A stretch of 64,000 bases of DNA from Bacillus alveayuensis (GCA_030812955.1 JAUSTR010000006.1:1-64000); one strand, 5' to 3'. Positions 8,372 to 16,634 are shown, numbered from the stretch's first letter. Notes: generated by a model from the sequence alone, not told the origin. Translations and numbers: made by a program.

Positions 8372-8398
8372 TTTTCCCTACTCCTTTCTTCTACATCG

Positions 8399-8556
8399 GT
8401 TGTTTTCGTAAACTTTGTTGTTTTTCGACTGTCGATGAACCGAACAACGCACGTGGTCGGACGAATTACGTTTGTCCGACAATCAGCTTTTGTTCGGTTC
8501 ATGTCACGCTTGTAAGTGACTAAGCTAGCGTTTCGCTTGCCTGACAGTCGAAAAAT
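8399..8556. repeat. Family A palindromic (MITE-like) element, full copy
   Basis: The left end GTTGTTTTCGTAAACTTTG and the inner CGACTGTC ... GACAGTCG arms match other copies at 13068, 15261, 22889, 31043 and 46553. Inside are nested inverted repeats: ATGAACCGAACAA / TTGTTCGGTTCAT and GGTCGGAC / GTCCGACA. No reading frame. It sits in the 5' leader of the glutaredoxin gene. Confidence 0.75.
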
Positions 8557-8622
8557 TATACCTATATAGGTATATTTAAATACAAAAAAATATCGAGCAC
8601 CCTCGATTACCCTTACAGGTAT
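8557..8622. promoter_or_regulatory. Two CsoR/CstR-like operator palindromes
   Basis: TATACCTATATAGGTATA (8557..8574) is a perfect palindrome. TACCCTTACAGGTA (about 8608..8621) is a second, less perfect site. Both share TACC...GGTA arms with the site at 8082. They flank the likely promoter region of the glutaredoxin-led series and fit control by a CsoR-family repressor. Confidence 0.5.
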
Positions 8623-8695
8623 ATATTAAAATGTATTTATGTTTATGTCAACTTATTTTACTTAAAATGAATGTACACGACGATTATGAAATCAT

Positions 8696-8723
8696 AAACA
8701 GCCTGCATTGAAACAGGCTGTTT
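8696..8723 (-). terminator. Terminator after doxX-like gene
   Basis: Perfect 10-bp stem AAACAGCCTG / CAGGCTGTTT with an 8-base loop, downstream of the minus-strand gene ending at 8753. Confidence 0.75.
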
Positions 8724-8752
8724 AAGTCATTGAACGTTTTCCGATTCATGAT

Positions 8753-9265
8753 TTATGCTGTTTTCATTTGAGGATGGTTTACTTTTTGTTTTTTGGCCAT
8801 TTTATTTCTGATAAATGGAATGATGTATCGATCAAGCCCCCACTTACCAGCATTGTACCCCGCCACTAGAATAAAGATCGTCAACAATACCATTTGCGGG
8901 TTCGTGCTAGTCGTTCCAGAGAACATAAAAGCAAAGTTCATTGCAGCCCCCATTAAAGCAGCAAAGGTTGTAAATGCGCCGAGAATCAGTGCAATTCCAA
9001 CTAAAAATTCCCCCCAAGGGACTAAAAAATTAAATAGATCGACATTCGGGAGAGCAAATCCTTCAAGAAATTGAGCCCACCAGCTTTGTACAGCAGGATG
9101 TTCACCAGTTGCTTTACCGATCGCTCCTTTTAAAAATCCAGAAGCATCAAAACCTCCTGTAATTTTCCCCCAACCAGCTGTAAGCCATTCATAACCTAAA
9201 TATAAACGAATGATTACCATGAAACCAGAAGCAACTTTGTTTTCGCGCAACCACTTGACAAACAT
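8753..9265 (-). CDS. DoxX-family membrane protein
   Basis: 170 residues with about four hydrophobic membrane segments and the DoxX/DoxD-like signature RLYLGYEWLTAGWGKITGG near the N-terminus. Family members are small quinol- or redox-linked membrane proteins of uncertain biochemical role. A perfect Rex operator lies about 75 bases upstream (9341..9360), so expression probably rises when the NADH/NAD ratio is high, for example under oxygen limitation. Single gene with its own terminator at 8696. Confidence 0.85.
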   Translation of the reverse strand: MFVKWLRENKVASGFMVIIRLYLGYEWLTAGWGKITGGFDASGFLKGAIGKATGEHPAVQSWWAQFLEGFALPNVDLFNFLVPWGEFLVGIALILGAFTTFAALMGAAMNFAFMFSGTTSTNPQMVLLTIFILVAGYNAGKWGLDRYIIPFIRNKMAKKQKVNHPQMKTA

Positions 9266-9340
9266 GTAGATCGCACCATTTCTTTCGTTGATTATGTTTT
9301 ACAGTTATAAAATATCATGTTTTCTAAAATTATAAATTAG

Positions 9341-9360
9341 TTTGTGAAACATTTCACAAA
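9341..9360. promoter_or_regulatory. Rex (redox) operator
   Basis: TTGTGAA-ACAT-TTCACAA matches the Rex consensus TTGTGAANNNNTTCACAA perfectly, with symmetry extending one more base each side. It lies 76 bases upstream of the doxX-like start. A further half site TTTTGTGAAA occurs near 9382. Confidence 0.85.
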
Positions 9361-9405
9361 ATGGACATAACATCTAGAAAATTTTGTGAAAGATTAAACT
9401 AAATA

Positions 9406-9455
9406 AAAAAAGCGAAAGGCTCACAAACAGCATGGTTGATGACCTTTCACTTTTT
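9406..9455 (-). terminator. Terminator after the NUDIX gene
   Basis: Interrupted stem with GAAAGG / CCTTTC and flanking A-run and T-run (AAAAAG.GAAAGG ... CCTTTC.CTTTTT), just past the stop of the minus-strand gene at 9494. The loop is long. Confidence 0.55.
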
Positions 9456-9493
9456 GACTAATGGTTCGATTTATGCTTTGATGGAAAATGTCA

Positions 9494-10141
9494 TTATTGA
9501 ATTGTTTCATTTTCAGCTGAGCTTTCGAGTAATTCTATAAAATGATGAACGATTTTGGCTGTTAATCCCCATATGACTCGGTTTTGATAAATGTAAAACA
9601 ATTCATCAAGGCTTCGTTCACGCCATTTATAATTTTCCCCTCCAGGAATGAGGTGATAGGGAAAATTCTCTGCTGGCTTCGGTATGAGCTTAACGGGATA
9701 ACAAGCTGGCTTCTCGTCGAAAAAATACGATAACGGGACAGTAAATACCTCTGCAACTTCATCTCGGTTTGGATATATTTGTTCAAATGGAATGGTCACT
9801 TTTCCAGCAAATAAATAATAAATGGTACGATCATAAGGAGAAGCAAGGTAATCTAGAGGAAAGATATCTGAAATAAAACGAGCGTCAATTTGCAGCTCCT
9901 CTATCGTTTCACGAATGGCAGCTGCTTTCTCGCTCCGATCATTATGATCTACTTTCCCTCCAGGAAAGCAAATTTCACCAGGTTGACGTCTTAAATGATG
10001 TGCCCGTTCTTCAAACAAAATATGAGTTTCTCCATTTACTTTCATGAGAGGAAGAAAAATCGCATATTTTTGACATGTATCTTCCCCTAAAATTTTTGGC
10101 GTTCTATTTACTAAACGCTCGATAATCTTTGTTTCGTCCAT
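9494..10141 (-). CDS. NUDIX hydrolase, coenzyme A pyrophosphatase type
   Basis: 215 residues. The Nudix box runs from FPGGKVDHND through AAIRETIEEL (about 77-100), and the preceding region LPLMKVNGETHILFEERAHH is typical of the NudL/YeaB CoA pyrophosphatase subgroup. Such enzymes split CoA or acyl-CoA into 3',5'-ADP and 4'-phosphopantetheine. It is a single gene between doxX and a MATE pump. GAAAGGG precedes the ATG. Exact substrate preference is inferred from family. Confidence 0.85.
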   Translation of the reverse strand: MDETKIIERLVNRTPKILGEDTCQKYAIFLPLMKVNGETHILFEERAHHLRRQPGEICFPGGKVDHNDRSEKAAAIRETIEELQIDARFISDIFPLDYLASPYDRTIYYLFAGKVTIPFEQIYPNRDEVAEVFTVPLSYFFDEKPACYPVKLIPKPAENFPYHLIPGGENYKWRERSLDELFYIYQNRVIWGLTAKIVHHFIELLESSAENETIQ

Positions 10142-10185
10142 TCTTCAAACCCTTTCTTTCCCAATATTCCATTGCGATTCTATCA

Positions 10186-11526
10186 TTATTCTTCTTTCTG
10201 AAATAACTGCTTTTCCTTCCATTTACCAAATCGATAATACAAAATTGCAAATAAACTACTAATGACAAAGCTTGTACCCATCCCTAATCCGATGCCGGCT
10301 TCATCCCACCATTTTGAAAAAAGGAATGTTAACGGATAACGAAGAATCCAGAAAGAAATAAAATTTAACACCAATACTTGAAACATTGCTCCTGATGCAC
10401 GTAAGATTCCATTTAAAATAAAATTAATGCCTAAAAACGGATAGAAAAAAGCGATCGTTTGTAAATAATTCGTACCGAAGTGAACAGCTTTTTCCTCTTC
10501 GATAAAAAGTAAAATTCCATATTTGACGTAAAAGACGATGACAAATGCTAAAAATAGCATAATAGAAAAGTTATACAATACACCATAAATAGCAATTTGA
10601 CGCACTCGATCCCATTTTTGGGCACCGATATTTTGCCCGGCCATACTATTGACGGCAGTCCCTAGTGCAAAGGCAGGCAGCATGATGAGACTATCGAGTC
10701 GTTGTGCAGCACCAAATCCAGCTACCACATCTTCTCCAAATGATGTTACAACACTCATAATGGCCATGACACCTGCTGAAATTACAGTCATTTGTAATCC
10801 AGAGGGGATCCCTAGCTTTAAAATTAAAAGTACTTCTTCTTTTTTTGGAAGTGTTGGCTTTGAAAATGGGACGAATTGCTTGTGTATCGTGAGCATCAAT
10901 CCATAAATAAACGCTACTCCTTGTGAAAAAACTGTTGCCAATGCTGCGCCTTCAATCCCTAAATCAAGCACAGAAATAAAAATAGGATCTAAAACGGTAT
11001 TACATAAAACAGCGATGGCAACAAACCTTATAGGGGTCTTACTATCACCTAAAGACCGCAGCACCGTGCCAATAAAATTGTAGCCAAATAAAAAGAATAT
11101 GCCGATAAAATGAATTTGCAAATAAGAAGCAGCCTCTTTTAGCATCGTTTGCGGAGTTCCAAGCAATGAAAGAATCGTATTGGAAGAGAAATAGCCAATC
11201 ACTCCGAGAATGATGGCCATAGTCGATAAAATGGTAACAAATGCATTTAAATACCGTTTTACTCCGTCATCATCTTTCATTCCTTTTTGCTGCGATAAGA
11301 TCGTTAATGTTGCTTGGTTAATTCCGATCATAAACGCTAATATTGTAAAAATAACCGTGCTTGAAACGGAAATCGCTCCAAGTGCTCGCTCCCCTAACAA
11401 ATTCCCGACCCATAAGCCGTCAATCAATTGATAAGAGGTTTGCAATAAGTTGGTAAATAAAATCGGAGTCGAAAAAAAGAAGAGATGCTTGATAATACTG
11501 CCACTTGTGAAATCTCTTTGATTCAT
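10186..11526 (-). CDS. MATE-family multidrug efflux transporter
   Basis: 446 residues and twelve predicted hydrophobic segments. The two MatE repeats carry typical motifs (QTSYQLIDGLWVGNLLGERA in the first helix region, GFGAAQRLDSL in the second half). It is a cation-coupled exporter in the cytoplasmic membrane. The ATG at 11526 is chosen because GGAG lies 7 bases before it; the upstream in-frame TTG has no suitable spacing. A second MATE gene at 57547 belongs to another branch. Substrate unknown. Confidence 0.9.
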   Translation of the reverse strand: MNQRDFTSGSIIKHLFFFSTPILFTNLLQTSYQLIDGLWVGNLLGERALGAISVSSTVIFTILAFMIGINQATLTILSQQKGMKDDDGVKRYLNAFVTILSTMAIILGVIGYFSSNTILSLLGTPQTMLKEAASYLQIHFIGIFFLFGYNFIGTVLRSLGDSKTPIRFVAIAVLCNTVLDPIFISVLDLGIEGAALATVFSQGVAFIYGLMLTIHKQFVPFSKPTLPKKEEVLLILKLGIPSGLQMTVISAGVMAIMSVVTSFGEDVVAGFGAAQRLDSLIMLPAFALGTAVNSMAGQNIGAQKWDRVRQIAIYGVLYNFSIMLFLAFVIVFYVKYGILLFIEEEKAVHFGTNYLQTIAFFYPFLGINFILNGILRASGAMFQVLVLNFISFWILRYPLTFLFSKWWDEAGIGLGMGTSFVISSLFAILYYRFGKWKEKQLFQKEE

Positions 11527-11717
11527 AGGCAAACTCCATTCTTTTGATGAACGTACATCGTATATATCTAAAAAGAAAGTGAATCATGATCATTCATGAC
11601 TTATGTACTTTATCCATTTACATTATATTGTTTATTATAAAGTTAAGTCATTCTTTTCGCTAATATTATGCTAGTAGGACCTATATATATTATTATTAAA
11701 TTCATGCAAACGAGAAG

Positions 11718-11748
11718 TCTCCCACCAGAGTGTGGGTGGGGTGGGAGA
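11718..11748 (-). terminator. Hairpin after the cytochrome P450 gene
   Basis: TCTCCCACC / GGTGGGAGA stem, 9 bp perfect, located 17 bases past the P450 stop. No strong T-run follows. Confidence 0.5.
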
Positions 11749-11764
11749 TGTGTACACGAAAACT

Positions 11765-12970
11765 TTATTTCGCTGTAAAAGAAACAGGTAGTGATTTTAA
11801 GGCACGAAAACCAGCTAGTTTTCTCCAGCGTGGAGAAGGATCTAACTGCGTAATTTGATCAAAACGTTGAATGAAAGAGTTGACAGCGATTTGAGCTTCA
11901 AGTCTTGCCAATTGAGAGCCTAAACAATAATGAGTTCCTGCCCCAAAAGCTAAATGTGGATTCGGACTCCGTGTAATATCAAACTGATTCGGCTCGGAAA
12001 ACTTTTTAGGATCTCGATTTGCTGCACCTAGGACGATATATATTTGCTCCCCTCTTTTGAACAAAGCATTTCCAACCATAATATTTTCAGCTGCATATCT
12101 TGCTGTTATTTGTGTTGGACTTTCAAATCGTAAACACTCTTCAATCGCTGAATGAATAAAGGAAGGGTTTTGTTTAAGCAAATGCATCTGCTCTTGGTGT
12201 GTTAACAATGTAAGGATTGAATTAGCAATTAGGTTAACAGTCGTTTCGTGTCCTGCAATCAATAGTAAAATCAAAGAGGACATGATTTCATCTTCAGTTA
12301 ACGATGTATTTTGGGCTAATTGACTGATTACGTCTTCCTTTGGCATTTGTTTGCGTTTTAATAATAAATCACGAAAATACTCCTTAACTTGTTGGGCAAT
12401 TTCATTCCCTTTATACAATGTGTGATTCGTCCGAGTTAAATCAATAACCCCTAGTAATTGATTCGTCCAGCTGCGAACTTTGTGGCGATCTTCCTTTGGA
12501 ATCCCAAGGATTTCAGCAATGATCATACTCGGCAATGGAAAAGCAAAATCTTGTATGACATCCATTGTTCCAATTGACTTAACAGAATTTAATAAATCGT
12601 CAACCGTTTTTTCAATGAGCGGTTTCAATTGTAAGATTGCTTGCTGGGCAAAAGTCTCTTGAAACATCGAGCGCAATCTTGTATGGTCAGGTGGATTTTT
12701 ATAAAGCATCATTTCATTTTGAATATATTTTAAATCTTTGAATTTATGCGTATTTCTTGGTAGAGGTTTACGTACTCGGAAGCGTTGATCCTTTAATATG
12801 TTAATTGCTTCTTCATATCCAGTTATAAACCAACCTTTATGAGTAATAGAAGAAAGCCAATATATAGGTTGTTGCTCCCGCAATTGATCATAAAATGGAT
12901 AGGGATTTTGGATCCATTCTTTTGACAAAATCGAAAAATCATTTTGGTTGCGTAACGTATTATGTGTCAT
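11765..12970 (-). CDS. Cytochrome P450 (CYP107-like)
   Basis: 401 residues, a soluble bacterial P450. The I-helix oxygen-activation motif is AGHETT, the K-helix ExxR lies in ECLRFES, and the heme-ligand loop is FGAGTHYCLGSQLAR. No ferredoxin or ferredoxin reductase gene is adjacent, so electrons must come from elsewhere. ATG 12970 is preferred over the upstream GTG because GAGGAG lies 7 bases before it. A 12-bp perfect inverted repeat stands directly upstream (12984..13020), suggesting tight repression. Substrate cannot be told; CYP107 members hydroxylate fatty acids, macrolides and terpenoids. Confidence 0.9.
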   Translation of the reverse strand: MTHNTLRNQNDFSILSKEWIQNPYPFYDQLREQQPIYWLSSITHKGWFITGYEEAINILKDQRFRVRKPLPRNTHKFKDLKYIQNEMMLYKNPPDHTRLRSMFQETFAQQAILQLKPLIEKTVDDLLNSVKSIGTMDVIQDFAFPLPSMIIAEILGIPKEDRHKVRSWTNQLLGVIDLTRTNHTLYKGNEIAQQVKEYFRDLLLKRKQMPKEDVISQLAQNTSLTEDEIMSSLILLLIAGHETTVNLIANSILTLLTHQEQMHLLKQNPSFIHSAIEECLRFESPTQITARYAAENIMVGNALFKRGEQIYIVLGAANRDPKKFSEPNQFDITRSPNPHLAFGAGTHYCLGSQLARLEAQIAVNSFIQRFDQITQLDPSPRWRKLAGFRALKSLPVSFTAK

Positions 12971-12983
12971 AAGCACTCTCCTC

Positions 12984-13020
12984 TATAAGTTAACTAAAAC
13001 GTTTGTTAAGTTAACTTATA
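12984..13020. promoter_or_regulatory. Inverted-repeat operator of the P450 gene
   Basis: Arms TATAAGTTAACT (12984..12995) and AGTTAACTTATA (13009..13020) are perfect inverted repeats of 12 bases separated by 13 bases containing AAACGTTT. The repeat abuts the ribosome site of the P450 gene. It could be a repressor operator or a leader RNA hairpin. No regulator gene is adjacent. Confidence 0.6.
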
Positions 13021-13067
13021 TTTTAACATATTTTAGATATTATTCAGCTTTTTTTCTCATTTAGTTA

Positions 13068-13124
13068 GGCTCTTTTCTGAAAGTTTGTTGCTTTACCATA
13101 GCTTTTCGACTGTCCAGGCGAGCC
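13068..13124. repeat. Family A element, single-end remnant
   Basis: One terminal repeat only: GGCTCTTTTCTGAAAGTTTG, then TTGCTTTACCATAGCTTTTC and CGACTGTC. It matches the right end of the copy at 31043 in inverted orientation. The other end is missing or degraded. The surrounding gene-free stretch (12971..13277) otherwise shows only the P450 operator and the msrA leader. Confidence 0.65.
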
Positions 13125-13277
13125 TTTCATTTCGTCCATAGCGAATACTATGTAATCCAATTAACGAGGAAGTTCATTTAGTATATAGCAGAAAAATACA
13201 TGAATTGCTCACTTTTTAATTACGTGCTAAACTTTGAAAAGTATTGATGTATATTTTCATATGTTAGAGGTGAGGAT

Positions 13278-13808
13278 ATGGGAAAGGATTTAGAAAAAGC
13301 GACATTTGCTGGCGGCTGCTTTTGGTGTATGGTGAAACCATTCGACCAATGGGATGGTATACATAAAGTTGTTTCCGGATATTCGGGAGGAGATATTGAA
13401 AATCCAACCTATAAAGATGTGAAATCAGGAAAATCCGGACATTATGAAGTTGTCCAAATTACGTTTGATCCAGAGGTATTTCCTTATGAGAAGCTATTAG
13501 AAATTTATTGGCAGCAAATTGATCCAACCGATGACGGCGGTCAATTCCATGACCGTGGAGATCAGTATCGGACTGCGATTTTTTATCATAATAAAGAGCA
13601 AAAGGAAAAAGCAGAAAAATCAAAGCAGCAGCTTGAAAAAAGCGGTAAGTTTAACAAGCCAATTGTGACGAAAATATTGCCTGCCGCTCCGTTTTATCCT
13701 GCTGAAGAATATCATCAAGATTATTATAAAAAGAATCCAGCAGCTTATCAGAAAGAAAGAGCAGAATCAGGTCGTGATGACTTTATTCAAAAGCATTGGA
13801 AAGAATGA
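13278..13808 (+). CDS. msrA: Peptide methionine (S)-S-oxide reductase
   Basis: 176 residues, standalone MsrA. The catalytic loop GGCFWC places the nucleophile at C14 (second cysteine C17), and the substrate pocket motif [17 protein letters not shown] is intact. It reduces methionine-S-sulfoxide in oxidised proteins in the cytosol using thioredoxin. No msrB is fused or adjacent. AGAGGTGAGG precedes the ATG. It ends at a bidirectional hairpin shared with the convergent cortex-hydrolase gene. Confidence 0.95.
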   Translation: MGKDLEKATFAGGCFWCMVKPFDQWDGIHKVVSGYSGGDIENPTYKDVKSGKSGHYEVVQITFDPEVFPYEKLLEIYWQQIDPTDDGGQFHDRGDQYRTAIFYHNKEQKEKAEKSKQQLEKSGKFNKPIVTKILPAAPFYPAEEYHQDYYKKNPAAYQKERAESGRDDFIQKHWKE

Positions 13809-13810
13809 AA

Positions 13811-13834
13811 AGCCGATTTCTAGATGAATCGGCT
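13811..13834. terminator. Bidirectional terminator between msrA and the YaaH-like gene
   Basis: AGCCGATT / AATCGGCT stem between two convergent genes, with A-rich sequence on one side. Confidence 0.65.
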
Positions 13835-13862
13835 CCTTCAGAAAGATTCTTCTTTTTCTTAT

Positions 13863-15152
13863 CTATGTTGTGACACGTTTGTTTACAAGGAAATTATCTT
13901 GTATAAGCAGCCAATTTTGCGGAAATTCTCCCCCTAATACCCAGTAGAAAAATCCTCTTATCCCTAACTCCTTAACTAGATCGAATTTAGCTTGAATACT
14001 TCTGGCATCCTCAAACCATACAACATGTCTAGCTCCATTTTCATCAGTATAATAAAAATATGGAGCTTGTGATACAGGGTCATATTGAATGCTTTGATTA
14101 TAACGAAGAGCTAACTTAATGGCTTCTTGAGGACTAATCGATTTCGCCCATTGCCCACCTGGTACATAAGGAAGTGTCCAATCATATCCGTAAAGCGGAA
14201 TCCCCATCATGATTTTATTTTTCGGAACTCTTGAAATGGCATATTCCATCACCTTTCGAACCTCATTTATTGGTGAAACAGCCATTGGCGGCCCACCAGA
14301 CCAACCCCATTCATAGGTCATAAAGAAAATAAAGTCAACAATCTCACCTTGGGCTCTGTAGTCATGCCCTTCATATAAAATACCTTTTTGATCATCTCTA
14401 ATTTTTGGCGCTAAGGCAGATGTAAGTAAATATCCTTTTTCTTTTAATCTTGCTCGTGCTTTTCTCAAAAATGAATGATACCTTTCCCTATTTTCTCTTC
14501 CTAAATATTCAAAATCAAAATCTAGACCAAGATACCCTTTTTCCTCCATAATGCGAATAGCTTCATCAAGAATTTTGTCTTGTAAACTAGGGTTTGTTAG
14601 TACGCTAGTGGCTAATTCACGGCTAAAAGTTCCTTCTTCAAAATTCGTTAAAACCATTAAGGGTGTCACGCGGTCTCGGTAGGCAGCATTAATTGTTGAC
14701 TGATCGTCAACAGGAGTCAATGTTCCATTTCGGTTTACCGCATAACTAAAAATAGCTAAATACGTTAAATGCTCCCCGACATCATCAACAATTTGGGGTG
14801 ATTGAGCACCAGACATGCGAATGTCAATATAAGCATTTACATCTACACTTGGACGAGCCTGTTGTGGAATATATAATCGAAAACCAACTGGAATCATTTG
14901 CGGATCAGATATTCTGTTTATTCTAATTAATTCATTTGAGGGTACATTGTATCGACGGCTAATCGTGTATATCGTTTCCCCTGGTGCAACCCAATGGTAT
15001 CGACCCAATATAGGAATAACAATCGTTTGACCAACTACTAATTGACTTGGATTTTGAATTTTATTTGTTTGGATTAGTTGATCCGTTGACACATTGTAAA
15101 GCTGTGAAATTCGCCAAAGTGTATCCCCCGGTTTGACGACATGTATTTGCAA
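13863..15152 (-). CDS. LysM-GH18 spore cortex hydrolase (YaaH/SleL-like)
   Basis: 429 residues from a TTG at 15152. Two LysM domains (about 2-46 and 51-95, each with PGDT or PGET starts) bind peptidoglycan. A glycosyl hydrolase 18 domain follows, with the GLDFDFE catalytic strand and a C-terminal FFYWVLGGE motif. Family members are cortical-fragment N-acetylglucosaminidases of the spore coat/cortex that act in germination. An upstream in-frame ATG at 15245 is rejected: GGGGAG stands 8 bases before the TTG, the LysM domain begins right there, and a sigma-E-like promoter (15192..15220) overlaps the longer frame. Confidence 0.88.
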   Translation of the reverse strand: MQIHVVKPGDTLWRISQLYNVSTDQLIQTNKIQNPSQLVVGQTIVIPILGRYHWVAPGETIYTISRRYNVPSNELIRINRISDPQMIPVGFRLYIPQQARPSVDVNAYIDIRMSGAQSPQIVDDVGEHLTYLAIFSYAVNRNGTLTPVDDQSTINAAYRDRVTPLMVLTNFEEGTFSRELATSVLTNPSLQDKILDEAIRIMEEKGYLGLDFDFEYLGRENRERYHSFLRKARARLKEKGYLLTSALAPKIRDDQKGILYEGHDYRAQGEIVDFIFFMTYEWGWSGGPPMAVSPINEVRKVMEYAISRVPKNKIMMGIPLYGYDWTLPYVPGGQWAKSISPQEAIKLALRYNQSIQYDPVSQAPYFYYTDENGARHVVWFEDARSIQAKFDLVKELGIRGFFYWVLGGEFPQNWLLIQDNFLVNKRVTT

Positions 15153-15191
15153 AGTATCTCTCCCCTTTTTGTGAAGCAAATCACTATCATT

Positions 15192-15220
15192 ATTGTATTC
15201 ACCAAGGTCTTCCGCTATGA
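15192..15220 (-). promoter_or_regulatory. Sigma-E-like promoter of the YaaH-like gene
   Basis: -35 TCATAGC and -10 AATACAAT with a 14-base spacer, 40 bases upstream of the TTG start. The -10 matches CATACAAT at 7 of 8 positions and the -35 matches KMATATT at 5 of 7. It fits mother-cell expression known for yaaH in B. subtilis. Confidence 0.55.
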
Positions 15221-15260
15221 AAATAAATTTCAGCCATCTAAGCAATTATTATTTATTTTT

Positions 15261-15456
15261 GGATCTTTCGTAAAAGATTGTTGCTTTACTATAGTTTTCC
15301 GACGGTCAAAAGCAAGCGATACGCTTGCAATGGCACTTACAAGTGTGACGTGAACCGAGCAAAAATCGATGGTCGAACAACTGTGATTTGTCCAACCATG
15401 TGCTGCTTTTTTCGGTTCATGGACAGTCGGAAAGCAACAAAATTTACGAAAACAGC
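15261..15456. repeat. Family A palindromic (MITE-like) element, full copy
   Basis: 196 bases. The left end GGATCTTTCGTAAAAGATTG and the inverted right end (TTTACGAAAACAGC) form terminal inverted repeats, followed inward by TTGTTGCTTT and CCGAC-GTC. Internal arms TGGTCGAACAA / TTGTCCAACCA and GTGAACCGA / TCGGTTCA make a nested cruciform. Same family as 8399 and 46553. It lies between the yaaH-like promoter and the ferritin terminator, with no gene inside. Confidence 0.78.
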
Positions 15457-15465
15457 ATTATTTAT

Positions 15466-15490
15466 AAAAAAACCGCCCATTTGGACGGTC
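15466..15490 (-). terminator. Terminator after ferritin gene
   Basis: On the minus strand GACCGTCC-AAAT-GGGCGG is followed by seven T. It is about 130 bases past the ferritin stop, with nothing else between. Confidence 0.7.
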
Positions 15491-15619
15491 AAATTGTTGG
15501 ATATGATGTCGTTATTATTTTTTTCATACTTATGGAAGAAATAACAAAAAGATCTCGTCGATATTCCCGGTCTGCAAATATCACATTGTAGCTCTTTGCT
15601 TCTGATAGGGGTAAAAAAA

Positions 15620-16123
15620 TTACCCTTCTGGTGTAAACTTCCGGTTAGCCAATTCACGATCGAGCAAAAACATACCGTTTGTATCGTTATTGATTCGTTT
15701 TAACTGAACGATGATATTATCAAACATGGCTTCTTCCTCGATTTGTTCATCTATATACCATTTTAAGAAATGAATCGTTCCGTGATCTCGTTCATCAAGG
15801 GCTAAGTCAGATAAAGCATAAATACGTTTTGTCACTTCTTTTTCATGAAGATAAGCTGACTCAAAGCAGTCTGTAATCGATTGAAATTCATTGTTTGGAG
15901 ATTTGCATCCTGTAATGAAAGCTCTTTCGCCAATATTGTTTAAGTAATGGAATATTTTCATAGCATGAAAACGTTCTTCTTCTGCTTGTACTAAAAAGAA
16001 ATTAGCAAATCCATCCCAGTTTTCTGCTTGGCAATAGGCAGCCATCGCTAAATAAATATTGGCTGATTCAAATTCAAAGTTCATTTGTTCGACTAGTCCT
16101 TCAACAAGTTTTTTACTAGGCAT
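15620..16123 (-). CDS. Non-heme ferritin
   Basis: 167 residues, the normal length of bacterial FtnA-type ferritin. Ferroxidase residues are visible in NFEFESANIYL (E17 region), in AEEERFHAMK (the ExxH pair) and in DEQIEEE further on. It stores iron as a 24-subunit shell in the cytosol. No Fur or PerR box was recognised upstream. AGAGGGGA precedes the ATG. Monocistronic; neighbours are a cortex hydrolase and, upstream, repeat DNA. Confidence 0.93.
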   Translation of the reverse strand: MPSKKLVEGLVEQMNFEFESANIYLAMAAYCQAENWDGFANFFLVQAEEERFHAMKIFHYLNNIGERAFITGCKSPNNEFQSITDCFESAYLHEKEVTKRIYALSDLALDERDHGTIHFLKWYIDEQIEEEAMFDNIIVQLKRINNDTNGMFLLDRELANRKFTPEG

Positions 16124-16250
16124 GTTGTAATCCCCTCTCTATTTCGGATGTCGTCAATGATTTTTTTCCTTATAAGCGTAACATATATTATTCAACACAT
16201 TTCGAGTGAATTTGTCAAAAATTTGATACAATTATATCATAAGGCACAAC

Positions 16251-16357
16251 TGTTGATTATCTATTATTTTACTTAAACATACAGAATCGTATGGCAGAAA
16301 AGCTAGAAATAGAGCCATCTCAACTGGTTATTATTGGTTAATCAACACTCCTGATTA
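16251..16357. repeat. Family B element, short copy
   Basis: Read on the minus strand it contains TGTTGATTAACCAATAATAA, then CCAGTTGAGATGG, TTTCTAGCTTTTCTGCC and ATACGATTCTG. All of these recur at 42086..42310, where extra DNA is inserted after TTCTGCC. Outer TGTTGATTA / TAATCAACA ends are inverted. It lies in the gene-free stretch 16124..16675 between ferritin and lcfB. Confidence 0.7.
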
Positions 16358-16394
16358 TAAGGTTCTATTTGTGGCAAAGAACATAGTCCATGTT

Positions 16395-16480
16395 CAAAAC
16401 TGTCTTGCCCGTTAATTACCGAGTATGAGGGGATGACTATCCCCCGATCTCTAACACCACCGTACGTACGATGCCTTTAA
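16395..16480 (-). mobile_element. Possible degenerate group II intron 3' end
   Basis: On the minus strand CGTACGTACGGTGGTGTTAG is followed by AGATCGGGGG ... CCCCTCATACTCGG. This resembles the conserved segment that follows the reverse-transcriptase gene at the 3' end of bacterial group II introns (GTACGGTGGTGTGAGAGG ... CCTACTCG). No reverse transcriptase reading frame is present. Recognised from memory of the family, not by alignment. Confidence 0.35.
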
Positions 16481-16634
16481 GGAGGTTCAATCAAATAAAT
16501 GACGATTTCTTACATATTATGGATTATTTTTTCATTTATTTAGTGAAAAAGTTTATTACTCTAGGCTTGATATCCGCTAATTAAGCTACTTTTAATTAAG
16601 GGCCGTGAATAATGTAGTATTATAATATATTGAT

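Noticed and set aside
15153..15245. Longer N-terminus of the YaaH-like hydrolase starting at 15245
   Set aside because: It would cover a sigma-E-like promoter, lacks a ribosome site and adds residues not expected before the LysM domain; the TTG at 15152 has a good ribosome site.
15337..15657. A 106-codon minus-strand frame
   Set aside because: It runs through the family A element and the ferritin terminator and overlaps the end of the ferritin gene in another frame.
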